Below are positions 34,001-46,295 of a stretch of 64,000 nucleotides of DNA, piece after piece. Both the position numbers and the translations under genes were made by a program. Source of the stretch: Trichopria drosophilae (Eukaryota; Arthropoda; Insecta; Hymenoptera; Diapriidae); the NCBI GenBank assembly GCA_030407085.1, contig CM059587.1:107059501-107123500 (forward strand), written 5' to 3'. How positions within the stretch are numbered: position 1 is the stretch's first letter; the number at the start of each line of letters is the position of its first letter. Under the pieces are notes generated by a model. It had not been told where the DNA came from. It saw only the letters and a program-made list of their open reading frames with translations, and did not search any database.

Positions 34001-34264
34001 CGTGGAATCTTTTCCCCTTTCAACGAAGAAACGACGATAAATTTTCTTAGATAAGCTGCCAATTTATTGACCCCGGTTAATATTCGACCTTTGACTGCTT
34101 GGTGTACTGCGATGTCAGCCGATAAACCAATAAAACAAGTCAAAAAACCGGCAATCAAAAAGCAGACAGTCAAGTTAATTATGCAAATCGATTTCTAATC
34201 TGTCTATACTGGGTGAAATTCAGAAAAATCTGAGGTATAATCAGGACTTCATTAATAATCAATC

Positions 34265-34289
34265 TGTTTTACCGACTGTTGGTAAAACA
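34265..34289. repeat. Short palindrome TGTTTTACC-n7-GGTAAAACA
   Basis: Perfect 9-bp arms around GACTGTT. The word TCGGTAAAAC is part of the family B end sequence, so this may be two fused family B ends. Confidence 0.5.
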
Positions 34290-34555
34290 ACATCAAAAAC
34301 TGTATTTCAATCGTACCTTTTTTGGTTCTACACATTTTTTTTCACTAAATGAAGAACAAATTACCTAATATAATGTTTTTAAAAGTTATATCAGCTTTAA
34401 CGATCATTTTTTAATCTAACCTCGAATTTCAAAGGCATATTGAAACGAAATTGTAATTTTATAACAAAGCAGTTTTTCATAGTTTTTGTTAATTTGACGG
34501 TCCTCAGATCGTTTTGTAGGGATGTGGATTGCATCGAAACACTTCAAGTTATTAA

Positions 34556-34771
34556 GAGGGTTCTACAATGCTCCGCAGATAGGAAAGAGATTTTCTCGAA
34601 AAACCGTAAATAATAAGTAAAAAGAAAATTCTCGGTCAGTTCTTATCTAATGTATGTGTTATTTTTTAGAAAATCACCAACAGTAATTAGAATAACCTTT
34701 ACAAAGTCCAAATTTTGAAAATTTATTCAGTGAAATTTCCTACCTTACCGGTGGTCCACTTTGGTACCCCC
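34556..34771. mobile_element. TTAA-flanked MITE (family B), complete copy
   Basis: Flanked by TTAA at 34,552-34,555 and 34,772-34,775. The left end, GAGGGTTCTACAATGCTCC, resembles the reverse complement of the right end, GGGGGTACCAAAGTGGACC. The internal landmark TTCTCGGTCAGTT (34,629) and AAATTTCCTACCTTACC near the right end recur in the other copies. At 216 bp it is too short to code. TTAA flanks again point to a piggyBac-like or Kolobok-like transposase acting in trans. Confidence 0.75.
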
Positions 34772-34864
34772 TTAAGCTAAGAATGATATTCTTCATTGCT
34801 ATACGAGGCTAGAAATATTAATGTTACAAGATAATATTATATATTATCGAATGGTACCCCTTAA

Positions 34865-35338
34865 AGAGGATACAAATTGTCAGTCGGTAATGCAGAAATC
34901 TATGGTAAACAATTTAAATTTGAAATACCAAATCTCCTATTACAAGTTAGAGTTACATTCAATTAATTCTAGGCAACAAAGGATATCTTTTATATAATTG
35001 TGAAATGAACAAGTTTAAAAGAAAAATTCATAGTTAATTTCCTTAGTTTAGTAAGAAATCATACATGATTAGAATGATTAACGGTACATTTTCAGAATTT
35101 TTAAATATCGACTGGGGTTTTAATTTAGGTTCATTAGTTACATTACAACTACCTTATCGACTCAGCACTTAAACATACTTTTAATCTTGATTCTGTTGTT
35201 GATTGTAAAATAAATTTTGCCGTCTACATAATTTTCACGTAGGCAAACGTCATTTCTTCACCTAATCGGTTAATATCGAAAAAGTATGAATTATTATTCA
35301 AAATTTCCTGTTTTACCGACGGGTACTATTCCAAACAA
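34865..35338. repeat. Probable family B copy, TTAA-flanked
   Basis: TTAA lies at 34,861-34,864 and 35,339-35,342. The left end has AGTCGGTAATGCAGAAATC; the reverse complement of the right end has CGTCGGTAAAACAGGAAATT. The inner ends match, while the outermost ~15 bp are diverged. Confidence 0.5.
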
Positions 35339-36298
35339 TTAAAGAAGAATAGAGAAAAATTGTTTAATAATTTTATTTATTTTAATCGATTTTGACAAAA
35401 AAATAATTACTAAAAATAATTAGAAAAGATGCATTTATTTTATTTGCCTTGAAAATACTAAAAAAAATATTTGAAGAAAAAACTTTTGAAGCGTTCACTT
35501 AAACTCCATTCGATGATTTCGATTCGATGACACGAAAATTTCTATGATTCCATCGTACGTGACAACCGAATCCGTTATCTGTGCGCGTTGCGTCAAGGAC
35601 GCAAGGCCGGAATAGTCGAATTCGATGCACTGGGTATAATATGATTCTGCGATTTCACATGGAAGCGTTAACCTCTGTTTCCAACGATTCCGTTGTTACG
35701 ATTCAAATTTATGCATTTTCGCTAAACATCCATACTGCTGAATGCTACAATCGAGTCAAAATTGAGCAAAACATTCATAAATAATTTTTTCATGTTTCTG
35801 AAATCTTAAAAAATAATATTTGCGTTCATCTTGGTAAGTTAATCGGTAATTTGGTCGGTAATTTGTGTACTTTTCCAAAGATACATTTTCACGTATGGGT
35901 TCATAAGAATTTAAACTTAATAAAAATATATCTATGCTCGTAAGTATTCAAATTAGTCACGCAAATACCTTGAAGGAGTAAAAAATTACGAAATGATTCC
36001 CAGTCGATGAAACAGATTTGTAAAATGTACCCAAATAAAACACACATTTACCCGCAGGCGGCAAAACAGAACGATATTGTCATTACATACAAAACTATTA
36101 TTAATGTGATACACAGGTATTGTTCTCGTTTAAAATGTAGAGCATTGCAAAATGGAGGTTGCGACAGAAAATAAATTGAATATACAAAAAAGGGTAAAGC
36201 CGAACATAAAATAATGAAAATTTAATGCAAATAAAATCAAATGTAACAACGGTCGATAATACAGAACGGTATTTAATGCGAAATAAACATTCAGTTAA

Positions 36299-36603
36299 GG
36301 GTATTCTAAAGTCCTTCGTTGATAAAGTAGTACTCTATATGTAAAAGTATAAATTAGGTTGACAGTTATTTTTCCCCTCCCAGTTTTCCCGGACTTTGAT
36401 TATACCCCTTCGCCCATTCATTTCAAAAGAAAACAAAACACTTTCAGCTGTCATGCAATTAGGGTTATTTCGCGTTTTTGGAGTTACTTATTTGGTTAGA
36501 ATTTCAATTACAAAGCCCGAATATTGAAAATTAGTTCAATAAATCTTTAATTATATTTTTTAACATAGATTACTACGTTATCGATCAACGACTTTAGTAG
36601 TTC
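36299..36603. repeat. Family B copy, TTAA on the left, TTAT on the right
   Basis: The left end (after TTAA 36,295-36,298) has CTAAAGTCCTTCGTTGATAAAGTAGTACTC. The reverse complement of the right end has CTAAAGTCGTTGATCGATAACGTAGTAATC. These are good inverted ends. The right TTAA appears mutated to TTAT. Another orphan end word (CAGTCGGTAAAACAG) follows at about 36,710. Confidence 0.55.
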
Positions 36604-36939
36604 CTTATCGAGATTCTTAATTGGTATCGTAGACCTTATAGCATCTCTAAGGGTGGTATAAAAACTTACGTTCCACACAACACTCATACAAAACGTCACT
36701 TTTACCATCAGTCGGTAAAACAGTTTTAGGGTTAAAAAATTGAACCTTCTAAAAGTCGTGCATATATGAATACTAAACAAGTTTGCAATTTGCAATATTT
36801 TTGAAAATGTTTACATATTAGGCAGGATAGAGAGTTTTGAAATTTCCATTTGTTAAAAAATATTTCTGGTATCAGACTTCTAAAAGGTGCAATATGCAAA
36901 AAGTGGCGTAGAATGTGCTGAGGTACAAAGCAGATATCG

Positions 36940-37160
36940 ATATCAGGAACATAATTGCAGGGGGGTTTGGTGTCGCCCAGTATTAAGACTGGATCTTTGT
37001 AGTGTTTGCGCGGCGGTCTCTCGCCCTGGGGCCTATTGTCGGCCCGACGATCGGGTATCGCGCGAGAAATCGCCTCATATCCATACAATGTCACGCACTG
37101 CGGCTCTTATGCTCCCGACCATGAGTTAGATGCCGATTCGACATCGACCACCGTATCGAC
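36940..37160. promoter_or_regulatory. CpG-rich patch
   Basis: GCGCGGCGGTCTCTCGCC, GGCCCGACGATCGGG and related words. The open frames on both strands are unrecognised. It may be a regulatory island. Confidence 0.25.
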
Positions 37161-37489
37161 GAACCTTTTTCGTATTCCATACGTCACTTCTTGCATGCTT
37201 GAATACATTATATTGCGCGTTATATACATTCACGAACACACGGGCGTATATATAATACAATACGTGTTATGTGGCAAGATATGATTTTTTTTTACCCCAA
37301 GAAATTTCTTTTGAGAATCTGCGCGCAGAATGTAATTTCACTCTTATAATAGTTCATCTGCAGTATTTATAGATTTAAATTTGATATACGTGTCCCTAAA
37401 AGAGACATTGTAGGACTCTCTTTAGTAAGGCACGACTAATAAAGTGCAATTGGAAGGACTGCTCTCCGCATTTTACGGACTAAAAGTGC

Positions 37490-37815
37490 CTACTTTGTGA
37501 ACAGTGCATCAAAAAAAAAAAAGCTCCTCGACCGTAAGGTTTTACAGCCTCGTTTGGAGGTTGTGAAATCCTCGTGACCGGCATCCCCAGTTCTCGGACG
37601 CACAATCTGCACTGGGTCCGACAAATTCAACAATTTCCGAAGTTTATTTAGATTGAAGATATGATTATAAATTCGACGCCCGACATCGATACGCGAAGCT
37701 TCCGTAATAATTGCCGCCATACGTCAAAAAATCGCAGAATTTTCATTACCACTACTGATATGGAATCACAGGATTTCGACCCGGAAAACAATTACGTAAT
37801 GGGCCGTATTACAAG
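37490..37815. promoter_or_regulatory. GC-enriched patch
   Basis: CpG-containing sequence in AT-rich DNA, with a 76-codon minus-strand frame lacking any domain. Confidence 0.18.
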
Positions 37816-37819
37816 CACG

Positions 37820-38930
37820 TGAGACGAAAAATCTATTCTGTATCTTTATTTTATTTTTATAATTGTAGTTTTTTGACCTTACACTGTAGCTAATGACATC
37901 TTGTACGAAAAATTTATTTACTATCTTTTTTATGTGAAGCCTTTTTCTATTTTTCTTTTTTTACATACTGTCAGTGTTATTTGTTTTTGAAAAATGTGTC
38001 ACTATCTTTGAATCTAACATTTCTTTACACCATTGGGATTATGTAGATTGTTTAGTGTATTGCCAGATGGACATTTGCAAAATATGCTTTTATTTATCAT
38101 ATTAACAATTCAGGACATTTTTGATTTGTTATTTTAAAGCGTCACCTAAAATTTTCCCATATATTTTTGCGAATTTTCTTACCATTTAGAATTGTTTAAA
38201 CAGTTTGTGTGAGATTCTGATCTTGATCAATTGATACATCTCGGCTTGTTTTCTGTACATGCCACAAATTTCTTATCTTCTTACATTCAATTAGTTCACT
38301 TTTAGTTTTATGCAATTCCTGCACAGTATGATTTCTTTTACGTAAATATTTCTTTTTTCCCGCAATTTTTTTACGGGTAACATTGTTTGAATTTTTTTCT
38401 TCTTATCACGTTGATTTCTTTTTAACATTTTTTGTTTTTCTCTACATTTCATCAACTGTTCAACAGTAATATCTTTTACTGAAATTTTTCTTCTATGCCA
38501 TCTTTCTCATTCACGTTTCTTATACAAGTCATATTTTTCCAAATAAATTTTTTCACTAGATATCAATATGTTGTCTCAATTGACAATTAACATTCCTTCA
38601 CGCATTACAAGACTAATTATATTTTTAATTTTATTAGCCTTAAACAATTTGATTAAGACATTTCGCCCTCCTTATCTTTCCTAACTTTCAGTAAATTTCA
38701 TCAGCTTAACTAAATTTCCATAATCCTCTTACGCCTTTTAAATGGGGGTTTCAATCTTCCACAGATGAAGAGATATTTCAAAAACCTAAGATAGATCGAG
38801 TACCTGTATTTCGATATTTAATAACTAAATTGTCCCGATTTTCATGACACTTTGCTGACAATGTAGCCTAAGTAAACATCTCAATAGGATTGCATTTCGG
38901 ATATACTGCGTATATGATTTTCATCCATTT
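37820..38930. other. T-rich strand-asymmetric stretch
   Basis: The plus strand is unusually T-rich (many TTTTTCTTTTTT-type runs) from about 37,840 to 38,760, and no gene is visible. On the minus strand it would read as A-rich. Confidence 0.4.
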
Positions 38931-38959
38931 AAAAATTTGTTTAGTTCCTCAGGAATTAA

Positions 38960-39300
38960 AACGTACATTTTCGATGCGGCTCGTCACTTAATCATCCTCG
39001 GAAGATCGGCGTATTGCGGGTCCTGGATTCTATCTGGATTCTTTTCGTCGAATAACAAAAAGAGAAGATTCCCGTCGGATTTCGTGCGAACCTTCGGAGG
39101 TTCCTCTTTTTCCCCTGGTGAACAGATCGCGAACGAAAAAAAGGCCAGCAGATACCAGGGGACAATCAGATTAGCGCAATCTAATTAACGCTGCTTTTAA
39201 TGGCGTTCATTAGCACATGCCCCTGTTTCCCCCCAGGCCATCCGCCCCTGAGACCATGCGGTCACTCTCTCCCTACTCCTCGATTCTTCCGTTTTCTCCC
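38960..39300. promoter_or_regulatory. GC-rich island with C-rich run
   Basis: Includes CCTGTTTCCCCCCAGGCC and CTCTCTCCCTACTCC tracts. No recognisable protein. It may be a regulatory island. Confidence 0.25.
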
Positions 39301-39501
39301 TTTTTTTAACCTCAAGTATTTTCCCCCTCTAGGAATGATAGCCATCGGTTAACACGAATTTTGCTCATTTCAATGCATCCGTTATTGTTCATTAACAAAT
39401 GCTCATTGACCCCTCTATTTGTAAACAACACTCACGTTGCGGTGCCCTTTAAAATTGTGAATAATTAGTTTGATTTGGTTAGGTTTATTTAGGATATGTT
39501 A

Positions 39502-39515
39502 ATAATAATAATAAT
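39502..39515. repeat. (AAT)n microsatellite
   Basis: Short AATAATAATAATA run. Confidence 0.8.
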
Positions 39516-40699
39516 ACATTATTGACCTCTGCCGCACCCTTCGAATATCGTAAACATATCTTTCTGTAAATTACGTTTAACTTACTTTGACCTTGCGAAT
39601 CAGCAGGAATTATACAGGTAAAGTTAGCTAAAGTTAGGTTAGGACGTGTTAGTTAAAAAGGGTGTAATATTTTTTACCATCATATTTTGACATAATATTG
39701 TAGAAAATACTTTTTGTACCTGTCATCTCAAAATCTTATAGGTCAAGGAATAATATTTTGATGTTTTAGGTATTCGGCACAGATTATCTGCATTGTTGTA
39801 TTGGTGCAATATATGCACTGCCTACAAAGGGACTATGGCAACGTTGAGATCGTTATCGTAACGATTCGTTGGCGATTTAAGTTCACAGAAACAACTTGGC
39901 AAAAAGAAGTTCACCAATTAATCCCGGATATATGAACATATGTAAAATAAGTTTTATCATTTTACAACATTATAATTTGCAATAACAAATATAATTAAAT
40001 ATCATGTTAAAAAATAAAAAGCTATTGAAATATTATTGATTATCAGAAAATTCAAGGCTTCGATGAATTGATTGTGTGAACATTTGTTGCAGAAAATATA
40101 ATTTGCCTATATTTAGCACCATAAAGCGAGCATGATAAATAGTTTGCTACGGCGATGCCAGATTAGCTTACCAGCAGAGACTGGTCTAATGCGTGGATAT
40201 AGGTGATGAAAAAATATGAAAATGAGTCAATTTTAATTCCTTAATTAAGGTCTACTTTCCTTACTAAGGTCTTTTCCTGTCGAAGAAAGGTTTATATTTT
40301 AAAAATTGCAGTTAATTTTGACAAAATTTAAAAATGACATGCAAATTTGATCAAACATATGTCGGCCATTCCAAGATTTTCATAATTCTTCAACTTTTAT
40401 GTTTTTTAATATTTAAATAGTACAATAATACTCGAGCTGGTTTTACAGTGGGAGCGCATCTAGCGGCGCCGCACCGAATCTAACTATCGCGCTGAACTAA
40501 GACTATGTATATTCGATCTATCTCATAATGTAAAAGATCTCGATATATATTAAATAACTTTTCTGATTAAAATGATTATTTTAAATAGCTATTGCTGATA
40601 ATGATAAATAAAAAATAATAATAATCCAAAGGGTTACAAATTAATCTTGATTTTGCTTTAGAATATTCACATCAGCATAAAGCATGATTCATATTTAAG

Positions 40700-41110
40700 G
40701 ATTTTGGACACCCTTCGTCACTTTCACCCCCAAGTACAATCAGATTGTCGTCACCTATTCGCATTCCTGAAATACCTAATTGCCGTCCAGCATTTTACGA
40801 GTGGTGGAGCAATTAGCGAATGTTTGTCAATGCAAGGAAAGGAACTTGGAGATCCATGCGTGCATACGGGATATTCCAACTGCCGCCTGTCTCTCGATTG
40901 GCGGTCGGGTTCGTTTGGTTACTCAAGGCGGATTCTCATCGAATGATTCGCGGCAGTTCTGTGCTAAAGAGCCGGCGCCGTTATCTGTTCGGCTGCCCGT
41001 TCTATGGTCAACGAGCTGAAACGGCAAAACGAAAAATCAATGGATAATTAGGAGAACGGTGCACTGAAAATCGCATTACGCGATCGTACAACCGCAGGTT
41101 TCATACCTTC
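40700..41110. promoter_or_regulatory. GC-enriched island
   Basis: CpG-rich (TTGGCGGTCGGG, GAGCCGGCGCCG) with overlapping unrecognised open frames. It may be a regulatory island. Confidence 0.25.
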
Positions 41111-41917
41111 CAGAAAAAAGTCCTCGACTTGGGAAATTGATTCTTATCGCAAAGAAATGGAGAAATTGTATCTAATACATCTCGAAAATATCGAATTTTT
41201 GACGATACGTGCAATTAGCTCGGCCTCGTTTGCAAATATGCTATGTAGATAGAATTTTTCGTGAAAGTTTTACTATTTTAGTAATAATGCTTGTACCGCT
41301 AAGGTACCGTTACTGCATAACGAACTTATTCCAACTATATTATAATCTCCTTATTTTACCTTAATAGTATGATTCTATTAAAATGTCATTGCGCGATACT
41401 TGCTGTCAAAAAATATTGCGACATTTGCCATATTTTTACTGTAAAATGACCAACTGAATTCGACACTTCTATATGATTTGTTTCTTAGCGCTAATAATCG
41501 TAATATTAATAATCATAACGATAACTAATGCGGTACCGCTTCGGTACCAATAACATTTTCATTTGTCGCGTACCAGTTCGATCGTTTGTATGTAGTAGCG
41601 AGTCGATCAGCTAGGAGTAGTACCACACATTTAGTATTTTACAAATGATAATCTCTGTTTAGTATCCAAAGTATCGATTTAAGACTTGATTAAAATGATA
41701 CAATACTTAGAATATCCCCATACATTATTTTCGAAATCGTTAGTATTGCTATCAAAACACTTCTAATACCTCTGAATCTTCCAATACTTCAAATTTATTT
41801 AGAAGTGACAAATGTTTCGATACCTATGTGCGATACCCAAAAACTTACGAAAAACGTGAGAAATTTTCATTATTTCTGATAGAAATCTATGAGATTTCGA
41901 TACCTGTAGTATATATA

Positions 41918-41938
41918 TATATATAATTGAAACGCACA
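41918..41938. repeat. (TA)n microsatellite
   Basis: Uninterrupted ATATAT run. Confidence 0.85.
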
Positions 41939-42489
41939 ATATTTCAAAAACTTGCAAAACGTGCGATACTTCCGATGCAGTCGGTACCTTAATACATTAA
42001 AAACTTTCGATTTGATTCCTTCAGTATCTGTTGATTCGTTAATAAACTTCCAACACTTCCGACATTTATAATATTTCTATCATATTTAAGTGGATTGCAT
42101 TGTTGTTTTACAAACTAACGGTTAACAGTTCATCAAGTACCGCAAGTACCGAATATCCTTTTCTACGTTTAAAAATTATATTTTTGAATGAAGCATGAAC
42201 TTTTAATATAATGAGACAATTGTATGGCACATAAAATACTTCGTTGTGAGGTAGCGATACCTCGGCAATACCTACCGCGTAACTAATATAGCATAACCAG
42301 CTCAGTTCAGTAAAGACATTCATGTCTACTCCACTATACAGTTTCTTTTTGTTTTAAGGTCATCAAGGCGTGTGACAACTTCATTGCATTCTTACACTGA
42401 ATGCCACTAAAGATCTTGAAGTCACATCAACTTTATGTTTCCAGAACCGTCACTTTCTCGTTTAAAAATAATAAACGTCTGGAAGTCTG

Positions 42490-42980
42490 GACATACCGCA
42501 TTTATAGAAACACGCAACGAGCATTCTCATGAAATGCATTCGCGTGTTTCCTTGCGGACGACTCAGTCGTCATCTGCGGCGTATCAAAATACCTCGTAAG
42601 TCCATTAGGAGTGTCATCGGTACAGTGATGACTCGGTAGCGGGCGCAAAGTGATTTTCGTCCTCATTTCTGTCACGCTAAATCGTTTACACTTCACGCAC
42701 GTTTCGTCCATCAATCCGGTTATATATACTTTTTCGCGTGGGTAATGGACGAGCCATGTCTCGCCATGGCGCTATCGAATGCGGGTATCGATGCGGACTT
42801 ACCAACCCGCACACCCGCAGCACGCTCCGCAGAAAATATAGCTAGCACCCGGAGGGAAGGCGTTTTTTGTTGGGTGTGGGTGCACAGGATGCGGCGAAAC
42901 TTACGTTCCGTAAGGTGCGACGATAACGACAGGCCGCTCCGTTGGCTAGCCTGGTTCGGTGATAAGGACATGTGCGAATA
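42490..42980. promoter_or_regulatory. CpG-rich island interrupting the 9-bp repeat zone
   Basis: GC- and CpG-rich, with ACGATAACGAC at about 42,919. Overlapping open frames on both strands are unrecognised. It may be a regulatory island. Confidence 0.27.
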
Positions 42981-44019
42981 GATGTCTCTTTCAAGTTGCG
43001 CATTTAAGCATTGATATATTTTTTAATGTGTAATTTTTATAAAAATTTATGTCGAGTTTAATAACGAAATTTTACAAATGAGGAAATGGCAAAATTGTTT
43101 TGCGGTACATGCAATAGTTTCGATCGTTGCGGTACTTTAGATACTTTCAATATCTAAAAAATCTTCCTTTCTTATCACTTTTGATAATGTCAATACTTAT
43201 GGCATGTTCAAATATATCGATTTGTGAATTTCGATACTTTCGGTACATACGACAAACGATACGGTACACTTTATGTGTTCTTCGTCGCTAGTAATTTGTA
43301 TACTTCAACGACTATGAAAATAATCTTGTTTTATTATATGTGTAAGTATATAGAATACTATCCACATCTTTTGAACTTATTTCGATGCTTTTACCAGATA
43401 CAGTACTACCGATACGTTATTTATATCAGAAGTCGGTAATATTTTTGAAAACTTTAATGAAAATGGTCATTTCAGTACTTGCAGTGGCTTACGATCCGGT
43501 TATCGATGCATTCAGTACTAGCGGTACCCGCGGTACTTGTGGTATATGCGGTACTTGCATTATATTCAGTACTCTAATGCAGTTAATGCTTTCTGTACCT
43601 TTAGTACACATAATAGTTTAAAAATATATGTACTCAATTATTTTCGAAATCGACGGGACTAAATATTTTCGATACTTCAGATACTTCTATTCTTTGATGT
43701 TTTTTACATTTGTTTTCATAATTTAGTTATCTACAATACCTTATTTGAATTTTGAACTGATCGTATTCCAAAAACCTCCGTACCGTTTCTTTATTTTCTA
43801 GTTTAATGCAAAATATAAACACGTTTGCAACGATTTTAATTCAACGTCTTAAATTCCGGTGCAGTACGATCTATAAAAACACAGTTTTAGATAGCAAAGT
43901 TATAAATTAAATTGATGATAAGAGGGGTTTGGCGGTTTATTACTGATTCTATTGTAATCCTCATCCCATTATCATCTCAATTTCTCATCCGAAACTCGTT
44001 AAGTATTCCTACCTTGAAA

Positions 44020-44200
44020 AATACAGACATTGTTAACACGCGCTACGGGCGCATGGAACGCGTTAACAAGATCTGTTCGCACCACGGGGAATCCCGAAGA
44101 ATAAGATAGAAATTCGATTCAATTACTTTGATCAATATCTGACACATACCGATTCTCTCGTCTCGATGCGCATGCGCAGATAGTCTTTAGGTGCGTCTAC
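44020..44200. promoter_or_regulatory. Small GC-rich patch
   Basis: Contains TTAACACGCGCTACGGGCGC and ACGCGTTAACAAG, a loosely symmetrical arrangement around GTTAAC words. No gene is visible. Confidence 0.22.
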
Positions 44201-44749
44201 ATCGAATCTTCCTTCTCCAACCGCTTTCTCATTATCTGTTTTTCTTAACCTTACAATTGTTTAAGTTCCATGCATTTCATAGTATGATGTATAAATACAA
44301 TTGCAGTTTTAAAAAAATAATTTTTAGTTCTTTTAAATTTGTAATCGGTTGTTGTTTTCTCAGTTTTTCAATTGTTATAGTGAAAACCGAAAAACTGAAT
44401 GAAGAGTGAATATTTTAACTCAATCATGAGTTAGCTTCAATCAAACAGAAGATGAACTTCAGTTCTAAAGAGGGAGATTGTCACTTTATACTGCAGAGGC
44501 GGTCGGTTTTCACTTCTGAACATTTGTGAGGGTTGTTACTGCACTTTATCATAAATTATTTATACTTTCGGTGGAAAAAACCACTCTTCTGAATGAGTAA
44601 ATTTTTAGTGAAATAGACCGTCGAAGAAGTAATATCGTTATGTCAAAAAGTGATTTCTCAATTCAGAAGAATCAAACTCCATTTTGTAACTAGAGCTGAT
44701 CATTTTGCAATCTAGAAAGGGCGAATTTGAACTCCACGAGATATTTTCA

Positions 44750-45860
44750 ATTATAATTCTCAGGTTTCAAGATTTAATTATACTTTTACATTTGTAAAAC
44801 TGTAATCCCCAATTACAAACCAAATTCTAAACCCAAAATAATGGTGCAATGCCTAGGCCACTATAAGAAAATTATAAGTCCAAAATATGATTTTACAACA
44901 CAAAAAGGATGTTTGAACTCAAAGTATGCATCCAAACTTTCATCCCAAAGTCGGAACTCGAAATGCATATCCAAATTTTAAACCAAAAATGTGAGTCCAA
45001 AGCTTAAACCTCGAACAAGTCCACTGTACAAACCTAAAATGCAACATCAATGTTGAACATAAAATAAATGCCTCAATTTTAAACTGAAAAAGTGAGTTCA
45101 CATTAAAAACACAAAATACAAACCCAAAACCGAAACTCTCCTTACACGGTCACAGTAAAATCGTAGAATGCACGATAAATGTTTACCTCTACTCATGATA
45201 TTTATTCCAAGTAGAAACCTAAAATACGAGTAACAACTATAAATCCTAATTACAAGACCGAAGTGAAAACCCAAGATGCGATACTATATTTTCAACTCAT
45301 AATACCAGTTTAAAATCTACACCAAAATGCAAGGTCAAATTCTAAACCCAAACTCTAAATCCAAAATATAAGTCCATAGCCTAAATTCTAATTACGAGAC
45401 CGAAGTTAAAGTCCAAAATACAAGCCAAAATTTTAAACTCAGAATGTGAGTTCAAAGCCTACAACAAATTGCAAGTGCAATTTGTATACTCAAACTCGAA
45501 TAAGCCCATAGCCTACATTTCAATTACAAGGCCTAATTTAAAATTGAAAATACAAGTCCGGATATTAAACTTATAATACGAGTTCATGCACTCGAAATTA
45601 GAGGTTCGAATTATAAACTCAAAATGCAAGTTCAAGGTCTCATTCAACTCCAATTATATATTCAAATTATATATCTATAGTGTAAGACGATAATCTGAAC
45701 CCAGACTAATGTCCAAATTTTTAATCCAAAATATGAGTCATTAATTTTAACTTCAATCGCAAGCTCTTAGAATAATCCTAGAACTCAATCTAAACGAAAA
45801 CTACCAAAGATTGAACCCAAAACTTCAATCTAAATTATCCCAGAATCTAAATGCTACATC
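44750..45860. repeat. Decayed A/C-rich minisatellite with strong strand asymmetry
   Basis: Over ~1.1 kb the plus strand is made of variants of TTTTAAACcCAAAATgCaAGTCCAAA at roughly 20-26 bp spacing. A longer unit is marked by AATTACrAGACCGAAGT at 45,248 and 45,389 and AATTACAAGGCCTAA at about 45,519 (steps of about 141 and 130 bp). G is scarce on the plus strand. No open frame of note. It is best explained as a decayed tandem repeat. Confidence 0.6.
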
Positions 45861-45989
45861 TACAAATATTATTCTTTGCACACTCATCATTTAACCAACT
45901 TATAAGGTTGGGAAGATCTAAAGTTTTTTTAAATTGATGAGCACACAACGTTATTAGTCACTCAACGTGTAATGACTGTTCCAGATATT

Positions 45990-46295
45990 TTTCTTGGATG
46001 GAGCCGTCGATACATTTCGATTTATGGATCGATCGATCTTTAGCATCGGTCATCCTCCGTCTCTTTTCTCGTTTTGTTTATTTTTTTCAACGCCTCGTTT
46101 CGACCCGCACATCGATCGCTTTTCAGACACTGCATAGTGACGTACAGGACTTATATTCATCCCGTATGTATGATGACGAAGACGCCTCGGAAATGATTAA
46201 CGATACCTGCGCGGATACAGGGGTGCGGTTTAACGCTCGTTACGCGTAATGACGTTAATGATGCGGCCCTTGCGACTCCCTTTGATTCGAGATAA
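45990..46295. promoter_or_regulatory. GC-enriched island
   Basis: CpG-rich patch with GATCGATCG, GAGATAACGC and CTGATAAAG. The 83-codon frame is unrecognised. It may be a regulatory island. Confidence 0.25.

Larger units (their letters stand above)
41520..43700. repeat. Decayed 9-bp minisatellite, consensus about CGATACTTN / CGGTACTTG
   Basis: From about 41.5 to 43.7 kb, excluding the GC island at 42.49-42.98 kb, GATAC and GGTAC words recur at 9-bp spacing. The best run is seven units at 43,513-43,575 (CAGTACTAG, CGGTACCCG, CGGTACTTG, TGGTATATG, CGGTACTTG, CATTATATT, CAGTACTCT). Other short runs are TTTCGATAC/TTTCGGTAC (43,228-43,245), CGATACTTC/AGATACTTC (about 43,670), AATACCTCT/GAATCTTCC/AATACTTCA (about 41,766) and AAGTACCGC/AAGTACCGA (about 42,135). 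It is probably the remains of a large array. Confidence 0.6.
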
